Assembly: GCA_012295275.1 (NCBI GenBank)
Contig: CM022670.1
Span: forward strand, 28,262,381-28,326,380
DNA from: Chrysomallon squamiferum
Taxonomy: Eukaryota > Mollusca > Gastropoda > Neomphalida > Peltospiridae
Reading direction: 5' to 3'
Length of the DNA stretch: 64,000 nt
The notes below the pieces were generated by a model. The model was not told where the DNA came from. It was given only the letters and a program-made list of their open reading frames with translations, and ran no database searches. The number at the start of each line of letters is the position of its first letter. The stretch's first letter is position 1. Position numbers and translations under genes: made by a program. Below are positions 1 to 12,050 of this stretch, piece after piece.

Positions 1-239
1 AATGGTCAAATTCTGGATTGCATATTTCAGTCATCTTGTGATTAAACTGCTGCACTGAAATGGATAAAAGGCATGTAAAAACATTCACAGTTGTTGAAAG
101 TCCATATCCTGAACATTTACTGATCTTAAAAATAAACAGACTTAAAAGCAAAAATCCCTATCATTTTTTAAAGATCTGTAGATTTCTTCTTCATATTGAA
201 GAACAGAAGCAAAAAGATCAAAGTTAAAACTTATATGTA

Positions 240-760
240 GATTCTTATACGTCTTCACTATTGATATGTTTTACTTTATTTTTATAAGAAAAACTTCCTG
301 ATTGTCTCACTCTTCTTATCTGAAATCTCTATCATTGGCATATCTATCTTTAGGACTCTTAAAATTAATTTCTCACTCAAACGTTTTTTTCTCTGTCTGC
401 AGCTTATTTGTACCTTTTATGTCCTCCACAGCTGACATATTTGACTTTATAAGAAATCCCATTTACGTATTTGTGTTTATAAATTCCTAAAAGTGTTTTA
501 TTTTTCTTTATAAAGTTTTCACCACTGATTTGTTTCTCCTTATAAGAATACCCACTTTGTTATATTTAATTTTATGAGAGTTCTCCATTTTTCATTTTTT
601 AATATGTTTATTATTTAGCAATCCTCATACCACTTTGCTATTTGTCTATATCAGATTTCCATCATTGACATATGCACATGAAACCTTATTTCGATTTATT
701 TGTTTTCATAAAATCCCATTATTGACTTATCTATGTAAGAATCCTAATTTGTATGTCTTC
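240..760. repeat. Degenerate minisatellite, unit about 31-36 bp
   Basis: Units of the form TTTATAAGAAATCCCATTAT followed by a short TTGACATATTTGT-like segment recur near 281, 319, 443, 476, 507, 538, 570 and 702. Copies are strongly diverged and the spacing varies slightly. The 62-codon open frame at 302-490 lies inside the array and is explained by it. No coding role is supported. Confidence 0.6.
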
Positions 761-894
761 CTTGCTGGGTTCTCTTCATTATTAAAGGCCTGAGAAAGAT
801 AGATCTTATAATTTAACAAGATGCCAATTTTCAGTAAAGGTGATATGTCCTTTGTTTAACCTTTCAACAAGTAATGCTGATGTCTGCAGTTAGA

Positions 895-1460
895 TGTGAA
901 GTTGTAAATTAACAAGAAATTAATTTTGATGAATAATCACTGAGGTTGTATTGGGAAATTAATCATGGTAGAATTGTGATGGGATTGTAGTTGAAAAATG
1001 AATCATGGGAGAATTGTGATGGATTTGTAATAGGAAAATTAATCATGACAGAGTAAAGGCAAAGTTGTAATTGGAAAATGAATCATTACTAAATTGTGAT
1101 GGAATTGTAATAGGACTTTGATTGTGATTATAGTGTTAAAGTTATGGAAATGTATTCTTCATAGAATAGAATGAATGTACTGTCCAGTGAAATCAAATTT
1201 ATTTGGGGATTTTGATTATTTGTGACATAGTAATGAAGTTGAAAATAGTCATGATGGAATTGTGATGAAATTTTAATGTTTTTGTTTGGGTGGAGGTGAT
1301 GTTGTAATAGTAAATTAGTTGTGAAGGAAGAAAATGAAGTTGTACTGGAAAAAATTAGGCTAACAGTAAAGTTATATTTAGAAATGTATTGAAATGATGA
1401 TACAGTGAAACTGCAAAAGTGATTATTAGTTGTGATGGAAGAGTAGTGAAGTTGTAATCA
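895..1460. repeat. 40-bp minisatellite decaying downstream
   Basis: AATCATG/AATCATT blocks start at 961, 1001, 1041 and 1081, exactly 40 bp apart. Each is followed by variants of GAATTGTGATGGAATTGTAA and then a TAGGAAAATT-like linker. From about 1120 the phase is lost, but GTGATGGAA, GAAGTTGTAAT and GGAAAATTA fragments continue to about 1460. The array therefore has an ordered core and an eroded flank. Confidence 0.75.
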
Positions 1461-2194
1461 GAAATATCACAGGTATATCACATAGAGGTCAATTCAAGGA
1501 GTAATGAATTTAAACAGACATTATTGTGATGTAGATGTTATGATAATGGGAAGTTAGTATTAACAGAACTATACTTACTTTTTGACATCTTTGCTATACT
1601 GTGTTAATCACAAAATTACCCACAAAGAAAGATAACTCTTGAATCTTTATAATAAAGAGATGTAGATGTGAAAGAGAGATAGTTCTGCAAGACCCATGAT
1701 ACAGAAATAGTTATTTATACTGCTTTTTTATTTATATACATATATTATTGTATTTTGACACGGTGTTTCAAACTGAGCATCTTTTTATCTTTTTTCTTAT
1801 TTACAGTTTGCTGTAAAAAACATAACCATTGACTTCTGTATTGAGTTTTGTAGATACAGATCAAGGAGATTTCTTTGAAATAGTTAACATAGTATGTTAC
1901 TTTGTTAATGAAAAAAACAACAACCCAAAATATTTGATGGGTTTTCACAAACAGAATTGTGACCAGTAATATTTTTGTAAAGTCATTATGTTAGAATAAT
2001 ATATGTGAAATAGATATATCAGATAAAATATGACCTGAGTTTAACTCTATTAAAGAAGATTCAAACATATGTATACTTAGAATTCCAACAAAATAATGTT
2101 GCCAAAAAATCAAAATCTAATTACATTCTGGCTTAAAATCTTTTAAAATATTTTAGCTTAGTTCAGCATTTTAAAGAAGAAGAAAAACAACAAC
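1461..2194. other. Unassigned AT-rich sequence
   Basis: No gene, repeat family or motif cluster that I can support. The 67-codon minus-strand frame at 1745-1948 is low-complexity and has no recognisable domain. Confidence 0.5.
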
Positions 2195-2690
2195 ATTCTT
2201 TTATAATTTAAGCTTTAGATTTAAAGTTGAAGAATGGATGACATGAAAAGAAATAAAGGTATATGTATATATTTAAAAGATGACAGTGAAATTCATAATT
2301 TAAACATTAGACAGATAATAAAGTCAGGATGACAGTAAGAAAAATCTATTAAAACATTTATGTGATCATGTTTAAAACAAAAATGAGTTATACCCATAAC
2401 TTGGCTTGGCATTACAAAAACAATTTAAAATTTAAATTTGGAGTTTAAATTGAAATCTGGATAATATTACCAAATGCATATAAACTGTTTATACATTTTA
2501 ATGAAATGTTTTAAAATGTCAGTGGTTTTAATAGCTTTGCTTTGCAGTTTAATGCAGCTATAATTTAGATTCAGACTAAAGTTGAAGTCTATATTACTAA
2601 ACCTGTCTAATATATTTATCGCATGTAAATTTTAATGGAGATTTTAAAATTTAAAGTGGTATCTATAGCTTAAGTCTCTACAACAAAGCA
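2195..2690. repeat. Weak tandem repeat, unit about 127 bp
   Basis: Blocks resembling AATTTAGATT..TAAAGTTGAAGTC occur near 2195, 2430 and 2557, with a weaker one near 2645. TATACATTTTAATGAAATG near 2490 matches CATGTAAATTTTAATGGAG near 2620 at the same spacing. The copies are heavily diverged, so this is a tentative array. Confidence 0.35.
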
Positions 2691-3750
2691 AGGACAAATG
2701 TCAAAAATATATTTATTTTCAATTTAATGAAAAAAAAGTAAAAGAACAAAAAATATTTGTGGATAATCAGGTTTAATGTAACTGGTTAATATGTTAATAT
2801 TAATTTATTAGTTTGAAAACAAATAGTGAAAAAAAAAACCCACATAAAAAACCAAGAAAACAAAACAAACAAATAAAAAATCTCATTATATAAGATTTAC
2901 AGACATAATTTTGCCAGAAGAACATTTCAGGGTAATTCATAATTACATGAACAATAATGCTGTTAATTATATTTGATTATTCTGTGACATTTCTCAGCTG
3001 AAATTGTAGTATGTTTCTATTCTTTAATAAATTATGGATATTACAGAGAATTATAATAAATTATTAAACTGAGTGATTGAAAAATAATCTGTGGTTCAAA
3101 TTGCATGTTTCTGTTTGACTTAAAATTAGAGTTACTTGGCATGTTGAAGAGTAAAAGTGATAATCCATTGGTAAAATAATTTTCTTTAAGCTTAATAGGT
3201 CATAAGATCATCCTTCCAGAGTTAGACAGAATCTCTAGTTCTGTATATCAAAGATCTGTTTTCCTTTTAGTACAAGATAACATTTGGAAAATTGATAAAA
3301 TAAGGTTATATAATGGCAGTAGTATTTTTCTGTATTTGAATTTTGGATTTTGTTGCTATTTTTCTGTTGTTGATTAATTTCTTTGATGAAATTTTTTTGC
3401 TTTTTGTTTTGACTGTAATTTAAAAATTGGTTTTTGTTTTACTCGAGTCACAGGTGTTTTCTATAATTTCAATCATGAATATTCATATTCTTGATTCTGC
3501 TTCCTGTCTAAAATAATGATACAAAAATTTGTTACTGACGAAATTAAAGCAAATTTAATTTATTACAACAGAATAGCAAACTAATGACAAAAGCAATGCT
3601 GTAGCCATTAATTTAAAAGATATATAAAAAAAAAAATTCTTTACTTTCAAGAAACCAATTTAAGCTACAAGATGGCCATGAAACTATTCATCTTGATATC
3701 ATTTTCGCAAAGGGCTGAAAATGAAAAAAAAGAAATAAAGAAAGATATTG
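2691..3750. other. Unassigned AT-rich sequence
   Basis: Unique-looking AT-rich sequence with A-tracts near 2730, 2830 and 3625. Nothing coding or structured could be supported. Confidence 0.45.
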
Positions 3751-3754
3751 AGAA

Positions 3755-4060
3755 AAAAAAAAAATTATTATTTTTATTTTCCTTTCTATTCTTTCCAAAA
3801 CATGTTTTTTAATTTTTTATTTTTTCTTTTTTTTTTTTTTTTTTTCAATTTCATCTTTTTTAATTATTATTTTCTTCTTCTTTTTTTTTCTCTCTCTCTT
3901 TTTTGGGTGGGTGAGGAGGGAGCTAATGACTATTTTTTTTGTTTTGTCAGGTTATAATGTTGTTTTTATTTTTCTGTGTGTGTGTGGGTGTGTTTTTTTT
4001 CATGTTAAAATTGTTCTTTCCCTTTTGGTCTTTTTTTTTTTTTTTTTTTTATCTGTAGTA
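3755..4060. repeat. Pyrimidine/poly(T) low-complexity tract
   Basis: A-run followed by long T-rich sequence, including 19 T at 3827-3845, CT-rich sequence near 3880-3900, a short GT run near 3977-3990 and 20 T at 4031-4050. The 69-codon frame at 3748-3957 encodes mostly Phe and reflects the tract, not a protein. Confidence 0.8.
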
Positions 4061-5440
4061 ATCAGATGCTAATGCAATAGGAAAGAGGGAAGTGGAGGGA
4101 AATGAAATCTCTGACTGTATGTTTTAACTTGACAGATTATATTGCAAGATTGAAATCCTGATTTCAGATATCCTTGAGATGTTAAGAAAATACTTAGAGT
4201 GAATTGCATGAGTTTACCAAATTGCAGATATGATAAACACTGGTACTTCTTTCCCAAGTATCAAGCATGCAAAATGCAAGATCTCCATGCATCATTTCCT
4301 TGTTTCTTTTTATACTCTTATTGATGACATCTGCATTTTTTTTGTTGATATTCTGAATTTAGTAAACATTAGGTTATACTGGTTTTTTATGTCACTGAAA
4401 ACAGACACTGACTGTTCTGAGATGGAAAACTTCTGTTTTTCATTTTACTAACGGTGAAATTTGATATCACCATGATGGCTTTGTCAGAGTTTTTTGTGCT
4501 TTTATTTTCTTGGCTTGTGATTTTTTTTTTTTTTAATTTTTTTTTTTCATTTTTTTTTTTTTTTTTAATTTATATTTTTTTTTTCTGTTATAAATATCTG
4601 TTAGAGAATTAACTTAAACTTTTTTTTGTATAAAATTGCATTAAATAATATGGCTAAAAGGCATTATCCTCTAGAATTTCTTTGTTTTAATTCTTTTAAT
4701 ATTGAAATAATGCTAAAATAATGTCATACTTATTCTGTTGTTTATTCAGAGTTCAGAATAAATCTAGTAACATGAAGCACTTTTTAATATAATATAAAAT
4801 TAACTAGATTAATGTAACTTTTCATAATAAATTATTAATATGAAAATATCTGAAAATAATACTTTTGCAGTTAATATTTCTTTAAATTACTTAACGACAG
4901 ATAAAAAAAGAAATAAAAAAAGAATAAAAAAAAAGAAATAAAGTTTAATAGATAAAGGTCATATTTATTGTAATCTGTGATTCTATCCAATAGGTTCAAA
5001 ACACAAAACCAGTAATATTTTACTATATTGGTAACAGAGCAAGAAAAGACTATTCTAAATGACTAACGTACTTTAGTAACCACAATAAGACTGTTGGTCT
5101 TGAAAACTGTTTGTAATATTAAGGCAGGAAAACATTTTTTAAATCTAATTTCTTGTACAGAAGTGGATTTACATAATATTTCGTTCTTCCAGTTTGTCTT
5201 GTGAATGTAGTTTTAGATGCGAAATATGCATTCAGAAAGCAAAACAAAACAAAAGCAAAATAAAAACCATAACAGAACAGAACACCATCAAAGACAATGG
5301 ATTATTATTTTGTATTTTTCAGATGAAAATATGCATCTTTTATATATATAAATGTTCAGCTATGCAATAATATCCATTTATTCATCAAAGCTTAATAATA
5401 TTATTTAAACATGGATTAACCTGTATTAAAATTTTAAAAA
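4061..5440. other. Unassigned AT-rich sequence with T and A tracts
   Basis: Mostly unique sequence, with T tracts at about 4519-4582 and A-rich GAAATAAAAAAAG-like sequence at 4900-4940. The short open frames at 4069-4257 and 4230-4451 overlap on opposite strands and resemble no known protein. Confidence 0.45.
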
Positions 5441-5515
5441 ATGAAAAAAAAAAAAAAAAGAATTATAATAATAATAATAAAAAATAAATAAATAAATAAA
5501 ATCCCCCCCCAGCCA
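5441..5515. repeat. Compound simple repeat: A-tract, (AAT)n, (AAAT)n, C8
   Basis: A run of A is followed by ATAATAATAATAAT, then AAATAAATAAATAAAT and a block of eight C at about 5505-5512. The minus-strand frames at 5434-5694 and 5463-5645 translate this low-complexity DNA. Confidence 0.85.
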
Positions 5516-6185
5516 CAAAATAATAAAAGTAAGGTGGTACAAGTACTAATATTAGGCCTACTGCTGCTCCTGCTGCTTCTACTATTATAACAAACACAAC
5601 AACAATAATAGCTAAAAAGATATTGAAAAAATAAAGGCAATACAAAGAGTATTTCAGGTATATGTAAAATCAATCTTGTTTTCATAATTCCCATGTGTAG
5701 CTTAAATCATTAACATAATATATTTAAATCCAAAACAACATCTGGTAAATAGTTTAAATGCAAATTCATTCATATGGAAACTCAGTAAAGATGACATCTG
5801 TGACACAAATTAAAGTGTCACATTTCCAGGAGGGTATAAAATAGATTTTCTTCAATAAAACAAGAATGTGTACTCAGTTAAATAATAAGAAATATATAAA
5901 AAGTACATTATTTCAAAATTGTAAGTGGCAATAAAACTAACAGAAATGTAAAATAATCTTACTTTTTTTTTTTTTTAAATCTTTTTTCTTCTTCTTCTTT
6001 TTCTAATATTCGTTTTTTGATCTGTTGGATATGCCAATGTAATGTATTGGAAGTTAGTCAGCTGGAAAGATCAAAATATGACATACAAATGGTAATATTA
6101 TCTGTAGTAAAATTAAAAAAATGAAATCACCATTAAAATATATCTCTCAACTTGGTTTTTGTTACATGTGTTTATACTGACATTT
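5516..6185. other. Unassigned AT-rich sequence
   Basis: Contains a short CTGCTGCTCC..CTGCTTCT trinucleotide-like stretch at about 5560-5580 and a T tract at about 5963-5976. Nothing else is recognised. Confidence 0.45.
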
Positions 6186-6209
6186 TAATTTTTTTTATTA
6201 GTCTGACTA

Positions 6210-6380
6210 GTCATCCATCTGTCCATCCAATGTTTAAACAATACTTATAGCTAGCAGTCTCTTCATTTATTCAACCTTTCATCACTATTTGAATCTTTTG
6301 AATTTTATGATAGCTATGTAATTTATCATCCATTTATCCAGTCATGCATCAACCATCCATCAGTCCATTTATCCAGTGTT
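6210..6380. repeat. Decayed CATC/CCAT tetranucleotide repeat
   Basis: CATCCATCTGTCCATCC near 6213 recurs as CATCCATTTATCCAG near 6329 and CATCCATCAGTCCATTTATC near 6353, with TTATTCAACC and TCATC in between. This is a decayed tetranucleotide array with interruptions. Confidence 0.6.
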
Positions 6381-6389
6381 TCAAAATTT

Positions 6390-8435
6390 AAAAAAACACA
6401 AATATATATATTTTCAAATTCTCATATTCATTAAAACATAAAGATTAGTGATTTTCATCACTTTATTTCAGACATATGTGATTCTTAAAATTGATAACAG
6501 TTCCACAATAATAGGGTCCATTCATGATCCTTGGTTTGCTAAAACCCAATACTCAAAAGTAAAAATAATAAAACCTTACTCTTGATCCAGATAAAATATT
6601 TACTTAACTGTTAGCATGAAAACATGATTATTTGGTCTGGCATTCCTGGTGGAGACAGACATGAACAAACTGACAGTTAAAGTGATATCAGAAACACTTA
6701 AAAATTGACAAGCATGTCTGCCAGAAAAGTTTTGTCTTTCAGTACTGGCCACTCCAAGTGATACCAAATCTAAAGTAAACTTGGCTTTCAAGGAGGAACA
6801 AGTCTATGAATATATTCATCTTTGTATGATGGGCGAGTTGTTGATAACGAAGGCATGTTTTTTGGAGTGTTGGCAAAAAAATAAAAGCTAAGAAATAATA
6901 AAGATATCTTTCCTAGAACATCTGATATACCAGCAGTAGAAGTCTGCTTCATAAAGAACAAGAACTTCCTTTTTTAACACTTGAACTGCAGGGCAGATTC
7001 AGAACCTGACTCCACCCATAGAAACTGTTTCTTAACACCCAGAAGTAGCATACACCCCTAGATGGCTTCTATTGGGAGATTGTCTGAAAGCTGATGAGAT
7101 AGGCAGCGTAATGGGGAAAACAGGTAAACCATGACAGCCAATCTTGTAAGACGAACATAATCTGCCTACTTCAGACCTATTCAGATAATAGCCTTTCACA
7201 AATGATCTGACCCAATCTAACCCCCGACTGCTGCAAATAAAGATATCCTCATAGCAGTGTTTCCTTAAGACTTCCAACATGAAATGTATTTTTCTTACTG
7301 AATTGTTTATTTGTGGAAAGTATTATAGTTTGTACTTTAAGAATGGCTAAAATGTTTGGTTTAAAAGCTTTTAAAGAAATCTGTAATAGCTACCACCTCC
7401 TGAGTTTAAAATGTAAACAAAAATAAACAAAAGGATTAAAAAGAAAAGTTTCACAACATCTGGATCTTCTTATAATAATAATAATATAAAGAATAGTGAT
7501 GAAAAAATAGTAGTAGTAGTATTTAAACAGATTTAAAATAGTTATTGTCGATTTGGATTTTATTCTTTTGTTCTTATTAAATTTGACACTTTATGCATGT
7601 TTTTCATTTTATGGCACAAAAATCAGCTAGTTATATCAAAATTTTAAAATATACATATTTATATTTGTAACATTCAAAGAAATTAGGTCAGTAAATATGT
7701 GTGTATGAGTTTGAATATGTATAACCCTGCATATGCATACTTTAAAATAGTTTAATATTTAAATAATTAAGAATGTGAATGTACAAAAATTTGTGTCTCT
7801 GCAAGCATGACAAAATCTGTAGCTATATTATTTACATAAACACATATCAACTATTATTAAGTAGATGCCTGTTACTGATTTAAACATAAATACATGAATA
7901 TTATTATTATATTGCATGACATTTCATACTAGTCATTATTTCTATCTTGTACAGAAAATTGTTCACAAAGTAGGCATGCTTGTATGTTTATCAGATGTAT
8001 GGAATCATGATGAACATTAACCTACACCCCCATGCTGAGGTGGATCCTTTTCATTATGAGTTTTAACAGCCACCACCTGCTGTGTATTTTTGGTTTGCCA
8101 GCGACAGAATAAGCTGGGTGAGTAACTAAAATTTGTATGAACCTAACAGTAACATTGCACAAAAGCTGCACATAAAATCTGTCATGTAAGTCAACATACA
8201 CTGAGAGGTCGTGTAACTTTTACTTTGCCAAGCAAACATCACTGAAGAGACACATTTAAACCTGCTGTCACCTAGGGTGACTCTTTCAATTGGAACTGTT
8301 AATAACACTCCAGTCACACCTGTCAATCATTTACAGCCAGCTTGAACTAACAGATATCTTGTATTAATGTTGTATTAATATAAGATGTGGTTTTCCATTA
8401 ATTTTTATGTTATTAAAAAAGAATAAGGTTATGGC
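6390..8435. other. Unassigned sequence, partly GC-richer
   Basis: The segments 6960-7280 and 8000-8340 are less AT-rich than their surroundings and have no visible internal repeat. The minus-strand frames there (6600-6791, 7032-7280, 8126-8326) have no recognisable domain or splice context. They could be old transposon remains or conserved noncoding DNA. I cannot distinguish these. Confidence 0.4.
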
Positions 8436-8439
8436 ATAA

Positions 8440-8585
8440 GAATATTATTATTAACAGTATTATTGTTGTTATTTATTAAAATTATTGTTATGACTGTTAT
8501 TATTTTTATTGGTTATTGTTAATATTGTTATTACTTTTATTATTAGCAATATTATTATTACTACAACTAATGCAATCATCATCAT
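8440..8585. repeat. Decayed (ATT)n/(GTT)n trinucleotide tract
   Basis: Interrupted TTATTATTAAC, ATTATTGTTGTT and TTATTATTACT blocks run through the interval and end in CATCATCATT near 8577. Confidence 0.75.
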
Positions 8586-8778
8586 TCCTCTTCACATAAA
8601 AATATAATTTCAAAAAAGAAATTCTGATTGTCCTGTGACATAGGTGTCAAGAATTAGAGTCATTTGATAGCAATCATTACTTTATCAATTGCTGTTACCT
8701 TTCGTGATATAAGTAATTTTTTTTTTTTTCTGCCTGGTTTCACCTGCATTGACAGTATTAAATAAGTGAACTCTGACT

Positions 8779-8805
8779 CTGATAATCCTCCAGTTGAATT
8801 ATCAG
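8779..8805. other. Perfect inverted repeat with GATA cores
   Basis: CTGATAAT at 8779-8786 and ATTATCAG at 8798-8805 are perfect 8-bp arms around an 11-nt spacer. Each arm contains a TGATAA GATA-type core, so the site could bind a paired GATA factor or form a small hairpin. It could also be chance in AT-rich DNA. Confidence 0.3.
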
Positions 8806-9149
8806 TTTGTTAAGTTTCTCTTTACAATGTTAAGTCAGTGAGAGTCGTCTCAAGAATTTGAATTTTCTTTTCTTTTGTATTTTTATGTAATTAATTATAT
8901 TTACCTGCTATCTGTTCATTTCCTTCTGTATCTGTCTATCTGTTAATTACTATTATTACTACTATAGCTGCTGCTGCTGCTACAACAACAGCTTCTGTTA
9001 CTATTGCTAATGTTACTGATAAACTGACTATATGATAACACATAAATCATAAACTTATTTATTCATTTCAAAACTCTATCCTGTCACACCAGTTTGCAAT
9101 TTATATGTGAGAAAACACATTTGTTTGTGTTCTGCAACCTTGTTTTTAT

Positions 9150-9250
9150 ATAGCAGTGGGCTGGAGTTCATTGGATAGAGAAATGGACCGAGGCTAGGGA
9201 GATCAGTGGCTTATTTCCTGTTCCAGCCATGACCCACATTTATGCATTTC
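9150..9250 (-). mobile_element. Decayed tRNA-derived SINE fragment
   Basis: The block GGCTTATTTCCTGTTCCAGC near 9208 matches the reverse complement of the dispersed SINE core seen elsewhere in the window, followed by GACCCACATTTATGC where the family has a CACCAC..TATATC region. The upstream GTTCATTGGATAGAG is also tRNA-like. The family assignment uses my memory of a mollusc-wide SINE and was not checked. Confidence 0.4.
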
Positions 9251-9299
9251 TCTCTGTAAAAACAAATGTATTAAAGATTCCTAAATGCTAATCAGTATG

Positions 9300-9405
9300 A
9301 TCTGTACCTTTCCTTTCTGTTCTGCCTTCTCTCTCCATGTCTCCTTTCCTTTCTTTATTTCACTTGCTCTCTCACTCTTAACATAACGTGTGTGTGTGTG
9401 TTTGA
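9300..9405. repeat. CT-rich tract and short (GT)n
   Basis: CTTTCCTTTCTGTTCTGCC- and CTCTCTCCATGTCTCC-like pyrimidine sequence, followed by a short GTGTGTGTGTGTG run near 9389. Confidence 0.6.
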
Positions 9406-10465
9406 AAGAGTATGTTTAACACTTAATAACTATATTAAGAAAAATGTATAGAGGTGTTGTCAAGGTGTCATTAAACATTCAGATATTCATAGATTCGTTG
9501 TTATACTACAAAACCATACAGTGACCACCGCTGAACCTCACACTTACTTATACAGTACTGTACTTACTTGACCACACTCTGACCTTTTAACTGCCCACTT
9601 AGCTTTTTATTACACCATAAGATTATTGATTACAAGCAGTACATCTTTGATTTAATACAAAATTACACATTTATGAAGCATTAAACCAGACTAGGAAATC
9701 ATGAGAATTAGACCACCAGGGTGGACAGAGTATTTAATCAAAACACTTTTAAATCAACAGTGTTCATTTTCAATTTAGTTGTTGATTGCACTGATTACAT
9801 TTTTTAACAGTGTTGTTTCCGATCAAATTCTCAAAAGAAGATTTGAACCCAGAGTAAACTATGAATTTACAACAGTTTCACAAACAGTACTAGAATGGGT
9901 GTCAGTCTAACTGAAATCATTGTTTAGATTTCAGACATGGGAAAATGATTGATGGGAGGTTTTCACATGTTTTCTCTGCTGCAGTATTTTATTTTTGATG
10001 TTGTGAAGTAGTGTGTGAAATTGTTTAAATAATAGGGAGGCCATATTCCATTGCATTCCGAAAATGTCATGGTAACCATTGTTGGTTGCAAACTAATTTA
10101 TGATCCCCAAGTCAATATTTGGTCTAAGCATGAGAATATGATCATGGATATATAAATACTGATTTTAAAAATATTTGTATTGTTTGTACTTTTATGTTTG
10201 TAAACATCAGAATGATAGAAATATACCACATAGTATAAACAACACTACATGGTCTTTATCTTTACAAAAGCTGCATCATTTTACAAAATCATTTACAGGA
10301 CAGCTGATACCCTTTAGTGTGATATCTGCTTTAGTGTCATCAAAAAAACATTAATTCACTTATTAAATATAAAATGTATTAGTAACTGGAATGTCATCAT
10401 TGAGCATCATTCTGTCAATGTATAATCCAGTAAGCTCTGAATCTTTAGAAAAAGAAATAACAAAA
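9406..10465. other. Unassigned sequence
   Basis: Mostly unique. AGATTTGAACCCAG at about 9839-9852 is the reverse complement of a B-box-like GGGTTCAAATCT, but I found no matching A box at the expected distance. A decayed SINE edge is possible but unproven. Confidence 0.35.
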
Positions 10466-10469
10466 AAAC

Positions 10470-10497
10470 AAAACAATTTCTTTTAAGAAATTGTTTT
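10470..10497. other. Perfect 13-bp inverted repeat, 2-nt spacer
   Basis: AAAACAATTTCTT at 10470-10482 and AAGAAATTGTTTT at 10485-10497 are exact reverse complements separated by TT. The structure could extrude as a cruciform or mark an inverted duplication. An A/T-rich motif like this can also arise by chance. Confidence 0.5.
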
Positions 10498-10499
10498 AT

Positions 10500-10575
10500 T
10501 TATTTATTTTTTTAAATTGATACAAATTTCATTCATTAATATATATATTTTTATTTTTTTTTTTTTTTTTTTTGT
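10500..10575. repeat. T-rich low-complexity tract
   Basis: TTTATTTATTTATTTTTTT followed by ATATATAT and a long T run ending near 10573. Confidence 0.8.
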
Positions 10576-10959
10576 ATTTGAATAATGTAAAAATTATGAA
10601 AACATCGTTTTCCTCAACAAAAAAAGAAGAAAAAAACCAGTCTGCAACAAATGTGAAAATTCACTGCATTAGCAACAAACTTAAAGACATGCCAAGAAAA
10701 ATAAATGAAAGCTTTACAAGATATCCAGAGTAACCTAGAAAAGAAAAAAGAAAAAGGAAAAGGAAAAAAGAGAATTATTTGTTCAGATGCTGTCTGAATC
10801 AGTGATAGTCAACTGATTATTTGATCAAGTCTTTCTTATTTACTTGTAGTGAAATGGATTTGTGCGGAGAGAGTTTTTCACCTGATCTGTAATGACTTAG
10901 GCAAACAAAGACAGCGTGCAGTAAAGAGGAAGGCATGTCACACACGCAAAGATATCTTA

Positions 10960-11230
10960 TGTGGATTTTTATCTGTTTTATTCCCTGGAAATTGCTGAAG
11001 ATTAATAGACTTAGTTGTATATGTATGAGTGTGAGAGTGATTGTATGGAATCATATTTAGTTCTATTCACTGGAAAATCCTGAAAATTTATTCTCATGCT
11101 TTTTGTTTCTATATTTACAATATTTCAAATACATATATGTCTTTGTGTGTTAGTGTTCATGTGTAATTCAATTCAAATTTTGTTCTATTCAGTGAAAATA
11201 CTGAATATTACTCATTTCTTATTGTATTTA
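10960..11230. repeat. Tandem repeat, unit about 85-123 bp
   Basis: TTCCCTGGAAATTGCTGAAG near 10981, TTCACTGGAAAATCCTGAAA near 11066 and TTCAGTGAAAATACTGAATA near 11188 are three diverged copies. Each is followed by TATATGTATGAGTGTGAGAG- or TATATGTCTTTGTGTGTTAG-like sequence. The frame at 11096-11314 lies on top of it. Confidence 0.55.
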
Positions 11231-11399
11231 ATAATGTTAAGTACACATTGTCCAGACCATATGTGGAAATATATAAAATTTAACTTTTTTGTCTGTGTTT
11301 CCTTTAGAATATAGTTCTCAGTTTTAATAGATTAATATTTAAATTTATTTATTGAAAATTCCAGTGATTTAATCATATAAACATACCTTTTTTTATGTA

Positions 11400-11830
11400 C
11401 TTTTTTGTTATCAGTGTTACCTGAATTTTAGGAGGTTTTTTGTCAAATCCAGAAGCTTTATTAAAACAAAAACAGATGCCTATCAAAGTAGATATTAAAT
11501 ATGGTTTTTATGGTAAAGTACTGATTTATTTATTAACAATCTAATTCTGAAATTATATACTTGTATGATTTGACAGATACAAGCTGAACCAAGCAGATGT
11601 TAAATTACTCCTGGAAAGTACAATCTGTGTTTTAATGTTAATGTTTCAGATTCATATTTTCTGTTATCTGTCAAACCCTGAAGCTTTATTATTTTATTTT
11701 TTTATTTTTTATTTTTTTTTCAATTTTCAGTACATTATATTAATATAGACAAACTCAGGAATAGTCAAAAGCAGATGTTTATTTATCTTTAAGATCCAAG
11801 TCTGGATTTTAATAGCTGTGGACAGAATTG
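11400..11830. repeat. Tandem repeat, unit about 100-130 bp, three copies
   Basis: GTCAAATCCAGAAGCTTTAT near 11437 matches GTCAAACCCTGAAGCTTTAT near 11669, with a weaker ACAGATACAAGCTGAACC between them near 11573. AGCAGATGTTAAATTA at 11595 matches AGCAGATGTTTATTTA at 11770, and ACAGATGCCTATCAAAG near 11471 is a third version. Confidence 0.55.
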
Positions 11831-11984
11831 TTGATGGATCTGCATGGTACTTTATTTTCCTTCCCTGAAATTAAACAAAGATATCACAGAGATAACAGAT
11901 GGATCTGTAGAAATTAGTTTTACTGCTTGTTTGGGTTCACCCTGTAGAAGTGCAGAGTCCAGCATTCATTACCTGTCTGTCCAT

Positions 11985-12050
11985 CTGTTGACTGGGTGGT
12001 AGCTAACTGGTTAGGGCAATGTTAGTGGTACTTGGTTCAAATCTTGGTAT
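11985..12050 (+). mobile_element. tRNA-like SINE head with A and B boxes
   Basis: TAGCTAACTGG at 12000-12010 fits the RNA polymerase III A-box consensus with one mismatch. GGTTCAAATCT at 12034-12044 fits the B box at the spacing expected for a tRNA. The preceding GGGTGG resembles a tRNA acceptor start. No complete cloverleaf or 3' acceptor pairing is visible, so this is more likely a tRNA-derived SINE head than a tRNA gene. Confidence 0.5.

Noticed and set aside
3748-3957. Phe-rich 69-codon frame
   Set aside because: Direct translation of a poly(T) tract.
9838-9852. Reverse-strand B-box-like GGGTTCAAATCT as a tRNA or SINE
   Set aside because: No A-box match at the expected distance and no second family block nearby.
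12000-12050. Functional tRNA gene
   Set aside because: A- and B-box-like words are present, but there is no convincing cloverleaf, anticodon stem or matching acceptor ends. A SINE head is more likely.
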